Assembly: GCA_021234155.1 (NCBI GenBank)
Contig: JAJEKV010000006.1
Location: forward strand, 11,435,317 to 11,499,316
DNA: 64,000 nt
Reading direction: 5' to 3'
Source of the DNA: Isoetes taiwanensis
Taxonomy: Eukaryota; Streptophyta; Lycopodiopsida; Isoetales; Isoetaceae
The position numbers were made by a program, and so were the translations under genes. Numbering within the stretch: the first letter of the stretch is position 1; the number at the start of each line of letters is the position of its first letter. Below the pieces are notes generated by a model that did no database searches, was not told the origin of the DNA, and was given only the letters and a program-made list of their open reading frames with translations. Positions 11,440 to 22,497 of the stretch are shown piece after piece.

Positions 11440-11880
11440 AACCTACACAAATCGACATGCACGAGCCGATTTCTTTGGAGATGACCTTGCCGTCCCATTG
11501 CTCCATAAACCGTGGGTAACGCTTTACTAAATCTTTCTTAAGTACCCACGTGGCGTCTTCCACGGTAAGTGTTTCCACTTGACCAAATCTTGGAGGAATT
11601 CCGATCTCCTCGTTTTCTTGAAAGCTTTATCAAGAATCAATTTCGGGACTATTTCCAATTTGTTCCTCCGTCATTTCCAACAGTGTTGGCGAATCCAAGA
11701 CTTAAATGCGGATTTGGGGTATGCCTCTTCAGCAAACTCACGTGGAAGACCTTATGAATCTTTAGGTGTCTTTGTGGCAAGTCTAGCCTGTGAGGCTTGA
11801 TTGCCTAGTTTCTCGACTATTCTCAAAGGTCCGCCCACCTTGGAGCAAGCTTCTTTGCAATTGCCGATCCCGAAGCCGCC
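11440..11880 (-). pseudogene. integrase C-terminus plus chromodomain-like tail, element 1 (broken)
   Basis: Collinear with the intact frame at 61043-61513 of element 2, which encodes an integrase C-terminal segment and a chromodomain-like segment. Here several small indels shift the frame. In gypsy chromoviruses this tail contacts histone marks and biases integration. This copy cannot be translated as one product as written. Confidence 0.75.
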
Positions 11881-12760
11881 GCTTCACCTTAATCTTGAGC
11901 CAAACATCATCTCCAACTTTGAACTCTCTCTCTTCTTTGTTCGTGCTTGTCGGGCGACGCTCTTTTGTCGACTTCTTGCTGCTAGCGGATAGCCACTAAC
12001 TTCCTCTACGAGCCGCGATATCGGCCAACATCTCGCCGCGAAACTTCCACTTTTGACACGGGGTTGTGCCAAGTGTCCGGAGTTAGTAATCGATAGCCGT
12101 GAATTGATCATAAACGGCGACATTTGGGATGATTCTCGCTTGGTGCTATTGTATGCAAACTCCACCAAGTGAATAAATTCTTCCCACATACTTTGCTTAT
12201 TCCGACATAGTTTCGTAGCATGTCCTCTAAAATCCCCGTTGGTCCGCTCTCCGGTCTCGCCATCCGTCCGAGGATGATATGCCGCGGCTCATGGATAGCT
12301 TCACCGGATCGCCGCAAAGAGGTCTTGCCAAAAGGCGCCATGAACCGGATCCCCAGCCGGAGATGATCTCCCTTGGCATGCCATGAAGCCTGGAAGATCT
12401 CTTTGGTGAAGAGCTTTGCTATATCCATGGTCAGTATCTCAGGGTTACGCAAGGCACAAAATGTGCCATCTTCGACGCCTTGTCGACCACTACCATTAAG
12501 GCATCCTTGCCTCTCGGCCGTTCTTGGGAGTCCTGCGGATGAAATCCATGCCGATTATTACCTCCCACTTAGCGCCATAACCGCTAATGGCTCTAATGCC
12601 CCCTCGAATTCGAAGCTGCTCCGCCTTCGTCTGCGGGCATAGCTGACATTCCTTGATGTAGCGAAGCTATTTGCTTCTTCATTCCTGGCCAATAATAGCC
12701 GCCATGCAAGACTTTGAAATATGTTTTCATGAATCCCGCATGGGCTATTGGTCAAGCAGC
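11880..12760 (-). pseudogene. integrase zinc finger and catalytic core, element 1 (broken)
   Basis: A minus-strand frame at 12189-11884 contains MWEEFIHLVEFAYNSTKRES, the conserved gypsy integrase stretch after the catalytic core (the family has E-F-AYN-S-H-S-T). Upstream, frame-shifted segments match the element 2 integrase region at 61700-62290, where [11 protein letters not shown] and YYWPGMKKQI are readable. The integrase joins cDNA to target DNA. The many indels relative to element 2 leave no continuous frame. Confidence 0.75.
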
Positions 12761-13500
12761 GTGTCGTGGAGGATCAACTTCCTTACACCTGATGATTTGA
12801 TTCACGCACAACTTGTTCTTATGGTATAACAGTTGCCTTCCTTCTTATAATGCTTGAAGGCCTCCCGCTCTTTATCTGTTCTAGCCTCCTTAGAAAGGCT
12901 TGCCCATACCTCCTTGAAATCCACGCCCGCTTGGCAAAGGACTCTTCAATCCTCTTACCAAAGTCATTTGGAGAGCGCCGAAATTGCATTGCAATGCACT
13001 CTAGTTGTCGGGGATGCCTTGAAAGCGATCCGCTACCACATTGAGCTTCCCCGCTTGTAAACTATATGAAAGTCATATTCTTCGAGGAACTCCATCCATC
13101 TCCACGCCTCAGATTAAGGTGTGGTTGCGTGAATACATATTGGAGGCTCATGGTGGGTATCCAATTGGAACTTCCTTCCCAAGAGATAATGCCTCCATAT
13201 TCTTAATGCCCCGACAACCTAAGCAACTCTTGATCGCGGCGGTAGCGCGTCTCGGCTGCGTTCATCTTCCGGAATCATATGCTACCACACTCTTCTTGCA
13301 TAAGCACCGCACCAGTAGCTATCTTACTTGACTGTTGCTACAAATTTTATCTTTCTCCGGTCCGCGGGGGTTAAGATGGGGCTGTTGTTAAAGCTTCCTT
13401 CAACAGTTCAAACCCCTTTTGGGCTTTCTTGTGCCAATGCTCTACCCAATCTTTCACCTTCTCCCCCTCGCAGTGTCCTGTTAATGGGGCTGCTATCTTA
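12760..13500 (-). pseudogene. RNase H region, element 1 (broken)
   Basis: Assigned by position between RT and integrase and by collinearity with 62290-63120. The catalytic residues could not be followed through the frameshifts, so the call rests on context rather than motif. Confidence 0.5.
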
Positions 13501-14450
13501 GCAAAGTTCTTCACTTAACTTCCTCTGTAGTACCGCTAGGCCGAGGAAACTTCGACTTCATGCACATTCTTTTTTTGGGCGCCACTGAATGACGGCCTCA
13601 ATCTTGGCGGGTCTGTTGAGATGCCTTCGCTTGAGATCACATGACCTAGATACTCCACCTTTTTATTTGCAAAGTGGCACTTGACAACTTGGCGCATAAC
13701 CGGTGCCTCTTCAACTTCTAGCACTCTTCTCAAGTGTTGTATCGCGGCTCTTCAAGGGATCTGCTATACACCAAAATGTCGCCAAAGAAAACAATCACAA
13801 AGGTGTCCAGAACTCCTCAAGATATCGTTCATGAGCCTCATGAACGCTATGGGGCATTTGATAGTTTAAAGGCATTACCGCGGAACTCATAATGCCCATA
13901 CCGCTGCGTTCTCAAGGCGGTCTTATGGATATCTTCTTCCTTTATCCCCGACCGTGATATCCTCGACCTTTAAGTCGATTTTTGAGAAGATCTTTTATGC
14001 CTTTGAGCTGATCCATCAAGTCGCCCGATCTTGGGAGCGCATTACTTGTTCTTAATGGTGTGCTTATTCAACTGCCTATAGTCTATGCACATTCTCAAAG
14101 ATCCATCCTTCTTCTTGACAAAAAGAATGGGCGCTCCAAACGGGCGGTAGACGCTAGGTCTAATGAAACCTAGGTCGAAAGCAGCTCCCCGCGAATCGCT
14201 TCTTCACTTCGGACAACCCCGTGTTGTCATTCTATATGGAGCCTTACTTGTTGGCTTTGTTCCCGTTCGAAAGTGCTATCTCGCGACTCGACCCCTATAA
14301 GGAGGGAGCCGCTTGATCTCATCCGAAAGAGATCATGGAACTCGCGGATTAGCTGAGATACTTGCTTCGCAACTTGCCGAGCGTTGTCTTCCTTTTTCCT
14401 TCCTTCCGATTCCGCTCACTAATCTCAAGCTTGAAGATGTATGCCACTTG
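13500..14450 (-). pseudogene. reverse transcriptase, element 1 (broken, active-site change)
   Basis: The segment at 13733-13536 reads NKKVEYLGHVISSEGI, the RT connection typical of Ty3/gypsy. The active-site segment reads TFVIVFFGDILVYS, against [14 protein letters not shown] in element 2, so the first catalytic Asp codon (13781-13783) is Gly. Further upstream the fingers region is frame-shifted in several places. RT copies the element RNA into cDNA in virus-like particles; this copy looks inactive. Confidence 0.8.
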
Positions 14451-14549
14451 CTCACTCTTTTGATGCACTTGAACAGCCGTTTAGAAGACATGCACCGCAT
14501 GATGGGAACAACGTTACCGTTATCTCAATGATCTTGCCGGGCGTTGGGA

Positions 14550-14900
14550 AGGTCACCTTCCGGCTTCCACGCCGATAATGGCCCCTCGCTGGGCCCAAGG
14601 TACTCCATTCCTATGATCAAGTCATACTTTCCAATGCCCATTACTCGCTCCCATCCGATATTAATCCCTCGGCAAAGTCGATGTCGGTTGATTCTCTTGC
14701 CCGCCCCTGCATTTTTATCGCACCACTTGCTAAAACAACGGGTCTTGGCTTTGACTTTAGCGGCTTCAACTTCAACATCTGAACCATTCGGGGATGCAAA
14801 GTTATGGCTACTTCCCCGAAGTCTATCAAGACTATGAATGACTTAGCTTTAGCCTTCCCTACTGTGGAAATTACCTTATAATCGGCTCTCTCGCTTGCTC
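14550..14900 (-). pseudogene. aspartic protease region, element 1 (broken)
   Basis: A minus-strand frame reads IVLIDFGEVAITLHPRMV then VVLASGAIKMQG. This is the gypsy protease pattern, in which LIDSGATHNFI-like sequence is followed by a flap region. The expected D-S/T-G is D-F-G here, and the frame breaks before the C-terminal part, where IIGMEYLGP-like sequence is readable in another frame (equivalent to the family's ILGMDWL). The protease would release gag and pol products. Confidence 0.65.
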
Positions 14901-16320
14901 AGTATCTATTGCGTGCAAAGATATGACACTCACCCCCAATATAGTCGCTGGCCTCTTCGCCGGCCGCCGTCCGGACAGGCTTCCCAATCTCCCAACTCCG
15001 CTTAGAGCTGCACTCATGACGTGGGGGCGGTTCTTCATCCCTATGGTTCGGCCGTTGGAAGCACACGAGCACAACTACTTTTCTATGCACTCTGCCTCTT
15101 TTCCTTAGGCATTGCTTGCAAAAAGGATTACCTTTGCTTTGGAGTAGTTTGACCTCTCTCCTTGTCCTTGAAGGACACCTGCTTCTTCTCCTGTTTGCTT
15201 CCCGGGTTCCCACCATATTGTGTTCTAGCTGGACCTGACTGGCTGCCCCGGGGCTATAGCTTTCCCGGGTAAGCTTTGCCTTTCTCCCCGGAAGTACCCA
15301 CGCTTGTGCCCGCTATTAGAGGTCCTGACCCCGCAAGCTTATAGCCTTGGATTACGCCCGACATCGTCTAGGGTTTATTGCTCTCAAGCAAGCTTTGGAT
15401 CTCCCCTCGCTCAGCCCCTCGATATAGCTTTCTTTGATGCTTCTCTCCCAACCCGGCGACTACTGACCTTAGCCTCATGAATTCCTCACATGATATTTCT
15501 GAACTGATTTGTTGCCTTTCTGCAACTTTGTAAAAAGCCGCCGCATCATGTGGACTTATGTTCCCTTGGAACGTAATGGCGCTTGAAGGCTTTAGCAAAC
15601 TTTCTAAACTTACAAGCATCCCTGCTTAAGCCGGTGTGCCTTTGCATACCCTTCCACCATCCGTGGCTCCTTTCAAGTTGGGTTTGTTGCAACTCTCGCC
15701 CTTGTCCTTATCCTTCATACCATAAGCATTTCAGTACTTCGCTCATTTCTTGGTCCAGCCATGCCTCTGCTTCCAAGCTCGACGACTGTTCTCCCCGAGA
15801 ACTGTTCGATTCTTCGGCCTTCCATACATTGCCGGTGGCGGAATCTACCTTCTTACGTAGTCGGAGGCCCCCGTATCTCTTTGTCGTCCGTGCGGGGGTG
15901 TTCCTTTGCCTTCCCTCTATTTGGTTCCCCGAGCTCGCTCTTCCTCTTCCTCGAGTCGAGTGCGAGTCTGAACTTGAGTCGGACGATTCGGACTGGGGAT
16001 CTCCTTCTCTTGCTCCTCTTCTTGTCCCTTCCTTCCTCCGAGCTGATGCTTGCGGCAACCGAGCATTGCCCACCGAACCTACTCCCCGCTTGGCCGGACA
16101 AGAATGCCTTTATCCCGCTCCAGATCCGCCCTTATCTGGGCTATCTCCCCGCCTGGGGTCATGGGTTCCCTATCTTCAAATAGGTTCCTTGCCGGGGTGG
16201 TCTGCATGGGGTTTGCTCTTCTATAAGGTCTCGTGAGTTGTCGCTCCCAAGCGCTTAGCCCTCTAGCTGCATCCACAAGTGATTAATGGCTATATGGTTA
16301 GTTCCATTTGTTCTCTTGCA
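14900..16320 (-). pseudogene. gag with zinc-knuckle remnants, element 1 (broken)
   Basis: From 16276 leftward the frames read an N-terminal charged region (MTPGGEIAQIRADLERDKGI), then a Ser/Arg-rich linker, then a capsid-like segment (15619-15368). Nucleocapsid remnants follow at about 15140-15020, with FCKQCLRK and later CFQ-RPNHRDEE. Together these resemble the CX2C...H...C pairs of chromovirus gag. Gag packages the RNA. At least four frame changes are needed to link the parts. Confidence 0.65.
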
Positions 16321-16429
16321 TTGTTTATGTTTGTTGGTATAATTGTGGGGCAACATACATCAATAAAACATTTAAAGTGCAAATAATTGTATTTATATAT
16401 CATATAATATTTTAGGTACAAAAGGTCTA

Positions 16430-18010
16430 GGGATCAAGAGTCTAACTAGTCTTGAAATCGCCGCAGAAGACGGGTTGTCTTCAAGAAACTTCTTAACTTG
16501 GGGCCGCCCCTACCGAGTGACCCAAGTTCCCGATGATGCTTTGCCGGCGAGCCTCCCGGATGGCTCTCACCAGGTCCTCTACTCGCTGGGTTGGGATGTA
16601 AGGGCCCTAGCCACCGCTAATCTCCCCCGACGACGGTGGGGATGGCTAAGTTTAAGAGGTCAAGTGCCATTGCCCTCTTGACTAAGACAAGATAGTCGAC
16701 ATTTGCCGCTATTCGAGCATGCCGGCCAAGCCACGAGTGCAATCAGCATAAACACTCCTTCTTCGCCCTCGGGACTGAACTTGCGGTGAATTACCGCTAT
16801 TCTCCCATCCATCAGCGAAAGGGTAAGTAGTACCCGAGGCAACTGCCATTGTGTGTCGCAAAGCTTCTCCGGGCTTGTTTGGCCTCCAGCCCGTGGCCCA
16901 GCTGCATTCGTCGACCTCTACTTCGGTGAGCTCCTGTAGTCTCTTCACCAGCGGTCGAGCCTCCCGAGGTCGATTCCTTCTCCTTTGGCAAGGGTGATAT
17001 TGAAGGACCTCGGCATTAGGATACTCGTGGTCTTCCCACGGATCCCCATCCGCCTTGGAGGGCGCAGGAACTCCTCCTCCTGCTGGCAGCCCCGCCGCCC
17101 ATCAATTGCCTAACGCCAGAGGGCCCCGGATGCCTGAGGTCGCCTCCCCCCGCGGTAGGTGTCGACTCCCCTCACTTGGAGCGGAAAGTTCGATGCTCCC
17201 CGGACGGCGAAGTCGCCCAGTGCGGTTCCCGCCGCACTGTGGAGTAGTTCGTCCAACCCGAGCCCCTCTCCTACATTCGGGAGGTTCGATGTCAGCCCAG
17301 GAGTAGATACCCTCTCCGCCGATGATGATAGGGGCTAGGCTTGTGATGCCTAGCCCGCGGGGAGCAACTCCATGCCCCTCGGCGGGCTCGGGCCGGGTTG
17401 ATCACCCCGCTCTCCTGGCTGCTCGTCCCGAGTCGAGCCTGCGGTATCCTTCGTCCACTTCTTCTTCATCCTCTCTTGCTTTTTGTTCTTTTTGATAGTG
17501 CAAGATTTTGCCCCTTCCTGCTCAGCTATGGGGTCTACCTCCATCGGAGGGATAGAGGTTGCCCCCATCGGTTCTCGGCGTGTGGGATAAGAAGATGGCT
17601 AGGGCGGCGGTGTGCGAAGAAGTACTTGGTCCGCTGGCTGTCGGGACCATGTAATCAGGTAGCCTCTGCGCCTTATTAGTCAAGTACTTGGCGATGTTGG
17701 GGACATCGCCCAAGGCTGCTTGAAGGGATGGGCGGGGAACGAAATATCCTATGCAAGGGGGGACTTGAACAAAGGGAGGGTCCTACCCTAGCCTGGAAAT
17801 TCCGCTAGCACCTGCCTATATGCCGGGTTGCGCGTCGCCAGTAGCTTGATGTCGATTTCTTTTCACAAAGACTTGAAGATGTCATTGATGACCGCCAAGA
17901 GAGCATGGGCACCGGCGCCGCATTTGTACCATCCCCGAAATCAGCAAAGAGCCATTGATCTAGCAAGGAAGGGAGTATCAAACGGATGCGGAGGCGCCTC
18001 GTGGAGCCGA
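16430..18010 (-). other. leader module B: gene-like unit of unknown function in element 1
   Basis: GC-rich DNA following, on the minus strand, a pair of hairpins (18477-18493, 18279-18295) and a TATA-like CTATAAAT at 18071-18078. Frames include 17568-17350 (Lys-rich, MKKKWTKDTAGS) and 16948-16709 (VEVDECSWATGWRPNKPGEA), with shifts between them. No domain was recognised. The GC-richness and low stop density over about 1.5 kb suggest a former protein-coding gene. It lies between the PBS and gag, where some plant gypsy lineages (for example Ogre) carry an extra ORF, but I see no sequence reason to equate them. Confidence 0.45.
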
Positions 18011-18059
18011 AAAGATCGCCACGCAGTGGGGAGCCGGATTTGGTGGTGCCAATTGAGAA

Positions 18060-18500
18060 ATGGGGAACTTATTTATAGAAAGGGAAAACCCTAATTTTGG
18101 ATGACCTAGATTTTCATCGAGATTAGTTAATTCTGATCTATTAAGGGATGCAATTGCAAGTTTGAAGACTATTTCTAGAGTTTGAGCATGCTAAGGAGAG
18201 CTACTGAACCTATTGTGCAATTTGGAGATCATTTGGTGATGACATGGTACGGGGTCTCATACGTTGCGCCCAGCCCGATTTCTAAAATGTAGAAATCTGT
18301 CCTGGCGCGACGTGTGAGACATGGGTCCTAATTGGGCTAGGATTACTCAATTTAGGTGATCTAAGGCTGTAATTCTACTAAACTCATCGAAAGAAGGGCA
18401 GAATTGACCCCTTACTTGGTCGATTTGGAGCTGTTTTGGGCATTTTGGGCATGGTTCACACGTTAGCCCAGCCCGATTTCTAAAATGTAGAAATCGTCCC
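18060..18500 (-). promoter_or_regulatory. promoter-like module B (two hairpins + TATA)
   Basis: Two copies of TTTCTAAAATGTAGAAA (18279-18295 and 18477-18493), each embedded in a ~50-bp conserved block containing CCCGATTT and GTGAGACAT, lie about 200 and 400 bp upstream on the minus strand of a TATA-like box (18071-18078). The arms TTTCTA/TAGAAA pair perfectly. The same arrangement recurs at 20036-20339. Confidence 0.5.
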
Positions 18501-18607
18501 GGCGCTGACGCGGTGAGACATCGTCTCAATTTTGCTCCAAACTCCAATTTAATTAAAACGAAGGCTAGGGATCGATATCTTGACCTATCTAAACTGGTTT
18601 GGACACT

Positions 18608-19945
18608 TTATTTACGCAAAATTTTCTTTATATTAACAAAATTTTACAAATATTTACAAGGTTCAAGGGCGTTCTCCTTGATGTGTCTGCGCAAGATACA
18701 TATCCTCGCCTCATGAGGGTAACCCTCTTTGGCGTGCAGGCCGTTGAATCTTCAAAATGTTTCACCAAGTGGGCTTCGGGCCGCCTTTTGCAAACACAAA
18801 GAACATCTTCGGCTCATACGCTGCATGTCCGTGTTGTATTCTTGAATGACTTCGCGGGCAGATTTGAACGGGCGAGACGGGAATCAGAGTCCGTAACTTT
18901 TCCTCGAAGTGGCGGATCTCCTTGAGTGCCCCGCCTTCCTCCCCTGTTTCTTCTTGCTCCTCTTCTTCCCGGGGTGCCGTGTGGGGCCTTGGGTTTTGGT
19001 GGAGGGGGCTTTAGTGTTCTGGCTCTTCGCCGGGTGCCCTCCTTCAATCGTTCTCACCCGTGCTCCCTCTGTAATAGGTGTTGTAGGCCTCCCACTTCGC
19101 CATATATGCTTGTGCTCCTCATTCTCTTCTCATAGACCTTTATGGGGTCTATCAATGTTTTCCCGCCATGCCGTGGGGCCTTAACTCTATCCCACGCCGG
19201 GAAATGGTGGGGGGCTGGGCCACCGCCTCGCCTCCTCCTCGCTCTTGGGCCGATACGTTTGGCCACCTCTTCCCTTCTACAGCAGGGGGCTTTGAAAGAG
19301 CTTGCCCCCCATTCAAGGCCCGTGCGTAGTCTTATCCGGGACTGCTTAGTAGTGGGCGGGTCTCCCCTCCCGACGGGCTGGGTTGATGAGGGACCTTCGC
19401 CTCTCTTCCCAACCTTCACCCGGCTTCCTCTTGCACCGCCTTTGATGGCCTTGGCCCTCCTCTTCTTGGGTCCGCGGCTGCCTTCACCCATCCTTTGATC
19501 TCGCTCCGGGCGGCTCTTTTGACCGTGCAGATTTCTGTGGACGGCTTAGGTCGGCCTCTTCCTCCGGTGAGTTCCGCGGCCGCCGCCTCTCCCACCCGCC
19601 TCCCGCAGGATCTCATCCCGGGTTGTTCTTGGCTCATGGGTGGGTTCTCGGCTTCCTCCCCGCTTCTCCCCGTGGGTTGGCGCCCCCTTTGCGTTGCTCC
19701 CGGCTGCCGCCGCTTCTCCCTGCCGCTCAATTTCATTGAGGATCTCGGCCATGACGTCGGGCCGACGGGTTCTCCAAGATCTCTCAGATGGTCGCCCTTC
19801 CCGTCTCGATTCCGCTGAAGAAGATCCGTCGACGCGGGAGAAGGGTTCTCGGTTAATCCTATGAACAAGGCGCCGGAGCCATGGCGCCGAGGATCCGCTT
19901 CGCTAGGCTTCCTGCAGTCCGCTTCTGTGTGGGCCATCATTTTCG
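18608..19945 (-). other. leader module A: gene-like unit of unknown function in element 1
   Basis: On the minus strand an ATG at 19940 opens a 174-residue Arg/Gly/Pro-rich frame (19940-19416), followed by a shifted frame (19491-19054, containing DPIKVYEKRMRSTSIYGEVG) and another (19047-18814). An AATAAA signal lies at the downstream end (about 18613-18608), after which module B's promoter begins. Frame overlaps suggest one longer original ORF with several indels. No family was recognised, and the basic composition could suit nucleic-acid binding (inference). Confidence 0.45.
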
Positions 19946-20035
19946 GTTCGTCGATTGAGCTACGCGTAATAAGATCGCCTTGACAATACTTGAGCGAAGT
20001 TCCCAGGAAGAACTAAAAAATGGAGGGGTCCAGTT

Positions 20036-20345
20036 CTATTTATAGGGCCAATTTTAGGTCAACTTTTTAAACTACCTTTTGGGTTGTCTAAGGCATCTAA
20101 AACACTTAATTAAACAAGGTCACACGCTTTGCAGCCCCATTCCTAGAATCTAGAAACCCGCCCCGCGGCGACGCAGAGACATGGTGGGGCCCACTATTAA
20201 ATTAACATGTAACATGCTAAATCTACTAATTCTTAGCTTAAATTTAGAATTATCAAGATATTTTACTGTAATTTACAACTTTTTGGTGTCAGTCGAATGT
20301 TCAAGACGTTCGTTTCAACCCATTTCTAAAATGTAGAAATCGTCT
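20036..20345 (-). promoter_or_regulatory. promoter-like module A (two hairpins + TATA)
   Basis: A TATA box (CTATAAATAG, minus, 20045-20036) is preceded by hairpins at 20140-20156 (TTCCTAGAATCTAGAAA) and 20323-20339 (TTTCTAAAATGTAGAAA), each followed by a CGGCGACG/GAGAC block. The ATG of module A lies about 95 bp downstream of the TATA, a plausible 5'UTR length. Confidence 0.5.
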
Positions 20346-20549
20346 CCGGCGACGACGTGAGACCACCCTACTTTTGGATGTTGGCTCATCAATTTTTAGT
20401 CTTTTTACGTTTCTATTCTTTTTAACTGTTTCTAGCTTAGCATAAACTACAAAAATGAAAAAATTTTCTCATTTTTCGAGGTTTGAGGATCCTATCAAGT
20501 TAGTGCTGCGGGAACATGGGGTGCTTTGCTCTTGGTCTCCAAGAACATA

Positions 20550-20560
20550 GCTCGATACCA
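20550..20560 (-). promoter_or_regulatory. primer-binding site of element 1 (initiator Met tRNA)
   Basis: Minus-strand TGGTATCGAGC, one base inside the 5' LTR, matches the common plant PBS TGGTATCAGAGC except for one missing A. tRNA-iMet would prime minus-strand cDNA here. Confidence 0.8.
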
Positions 20561-20561
20561 C

Positions 20562-22264
20562 TGTGGACGTCCCCTACTGCATACGGTACCCTCACCGTAT
20601 ACAAACAGAGTTCATCCCCATACCAGCTCCATGCTAATACAGGCCCTCCACATGACACCGCAACCGCGGACGGGTTCCAAAGTGGGAAGAGTGGAAGGGT
20701 CATTGCACCCCGCCTCCCTCGGGGGCCTACCTAGAAGGTGGAAGCGTAAACATACATGTCAAGAGCACATACATCAACATCATATGACCATCACGAAGGA
20801 TGGTCCTCCACATATCAAAGATAGACAAAGATCAAGACATCACATGGGGAATCCTACCCAAGGCTCGGACTCAAAGGGATGGTGACGCTTGGGTCTCCAG
20901 AGTTCATTGCGCATTTAATTCATGGCAATGGATTTGGCTGGCACATGAACATGGCTTAGGGTTGTCCACTCCATCCGCCTCTCCTGTGCACACTTTGCGA
21001 GTAGGTGAAAAGTGTTGGGACTGGATGTCGCCACGGATGCATAGCCAAGGGGCTATATCCCCGGGTTACATCTCCCGGCCCCATGGGGCGGTAGGGATTT
21101 CTCCCTCCGGAGATCTACAATGCTGACTCAAGGTGACTAGAGGGCCACGCCTCATTCGACTTGAACTCAATGGAAGGTCATATTCACCACCTCACTTAAT
21201 TAGCCGAGAGCCCATGCCTTGCCCACACGCTAGTGTGGGCAAGCCATTAGACCTAGTCACACAGTGACTCCCAAGTCTTTACACGGATGAGGGGTCGTTC
21301 AAGAGTCGAACATGAACTCCTCCTTATAAGCCGGGCCTCGGGCCCCTTCACCCACAAACTGTGTGTGGCTCTTGTGCACCTGCCGAACTACATTTGTGCT
21401 AGAGAGGCTACTCTAGGAGCATCAACTACAAAGCTTTGGGTCTCTACCCCCTTCCCAATACAAGGAGTTCACAGAGATACATCATCCATATACATCACGT
21501 AAGAACTAAAGAACAAGATCTAATCTATATCATAGAGTTAGGTTCTTTAGTTAGAATCCGCTATCTAAAGTTCTAGAGGGGCTGCTATGGGCAATCTAAT
21601 AGGCTAAACCTAATGATTCAATGACTAAAACAGGGGTTTAGACTATCTAATTGGCCAAATACTGATCCTTGAGAGGCTCCTCCGACCGAAGCTCGACCAT
21701 CCTGCTGAAACGCCAATCTAGAGAAACTAAGGTTGCAATTCTCCCATTCAGTTGGGATGCGGTTTTGGTGTTGAGGCGCCCAAAACAGTTCAAAACCCTA
21801 AAATCGAAAATTAGGTTAGTTAGGGTTTCCAACCCTATATAGACAAGGGGGTGGCTAGGGTTTCCAATTATCCCCTTTTGGCATGTGGGATAATTGGTAA
21901 TGGGCCCACTTGCCTTTAAGGGCTAGGTGGCCAAATGTGCCTACATGGAAATGTGTGCACCCAAATGTGCTCACATGGAAATGTGTGCACATTAATGAAT
22001 GTGTACATTGGAAAATGTGCACATTAATTGCTCCTATAGGTATGGCCCACTTGGCATCAAGTGGCCACATGGAAATGTGTGCCCACATTAATGTGTACAT
22101 TGGAAAATGTGCACATTAATACTAATGCACATACTTAGCAAGTTGCCCCCTAGGGCTACCCACTTGGCTATACGTTGGCGTACACGTCAATCGGGGTGGC
22201 GTGTACGCGTGACGTGGCGGTACAATATACGTCCTGGGAGCATATACTGTGCTGGAACGTCACA
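20562..22264 (-). repeat. 5' LTR of element 1 (1703 bp)
   Basis: Partner of 8848-10577. The block 21880-22200 is identical to 10189-10509 except for one base (22038). Elsewhere the two LTRs differ by many 1-4-bp indels concentrated in GC-rich or CpG-containing parts. TTATAA at 21324-21329 is the likely TATA box for genomic RNA. Confidence 0.93.
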
Positions 22265-22269
22265 ATGTT
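22265..22269. repeat. target-site duplication ATGTT (right)
   Basis: Matches 8843-8847. Confidence 0.9.
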
Positions 22270-22497
22270 TCAGCTCATTTCTATATTGGTTGAATCTAAT
22301 AAATCATATTGGGTTCAAGAACTTCTCTAATTCAAGACATAGAATGATCTCTCAAATAAGGAACTCGAAGCATGCAGTTTTACTATTCCAACTCAATACA
22401 AGTCACGAATAAATTCTAAGCTTATGCTGACAAGAACAACCATCACACTAATCAAATCACAACTTAATCAAGCACCAAACCCCCAACATATGGGAAG

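Larger units (their letters stand above)
8848..22264 (-). mobile_element. complete Ty3/gypsy chromodomain LTR retrotransposon (element 1, 13.4 kb)
   Basis: Two same-orientation LTRs (8848-10577 and 20562-22264) are flanked by an ATGTT duplication. The LTR ends are TGTGG...CCACA-type inverted termini. A primer-binding site (20550-20560, minus) lies one base inside the right LTR, and a purine tract (10578-10590, minus) abuts the left one, so the element is on the minus strand with its 5' LTR on the right. Minus-strand order is 5' LTR, PBS, ~4.2-kb leader with two gene-like modules, gag, protease, RT, RNase H, integrase with chromodomain, 3'UTR, PPT, 3' LTR. That order (integrase last) defines Ty3/gypsy; the chromodomain-like tail suggests a chromovirus. 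The coding region is full of indels although the LTRs share a 321-bp block with one mismatch. Confidence 0.93.

Noticed and set aside
14641-14829. Separate small gene at 14829-14641
   Set aside because: It is the protease segment of element 1's pol, opened by an internal ATG.
15583-16236. 217-codon plus-strand ORF opposite gag
   Set aside because: It is the antisense of the gag Ser/Arg-rich region of element 1; GC-rich antisense frames stay open by chance, and no domain is visible.
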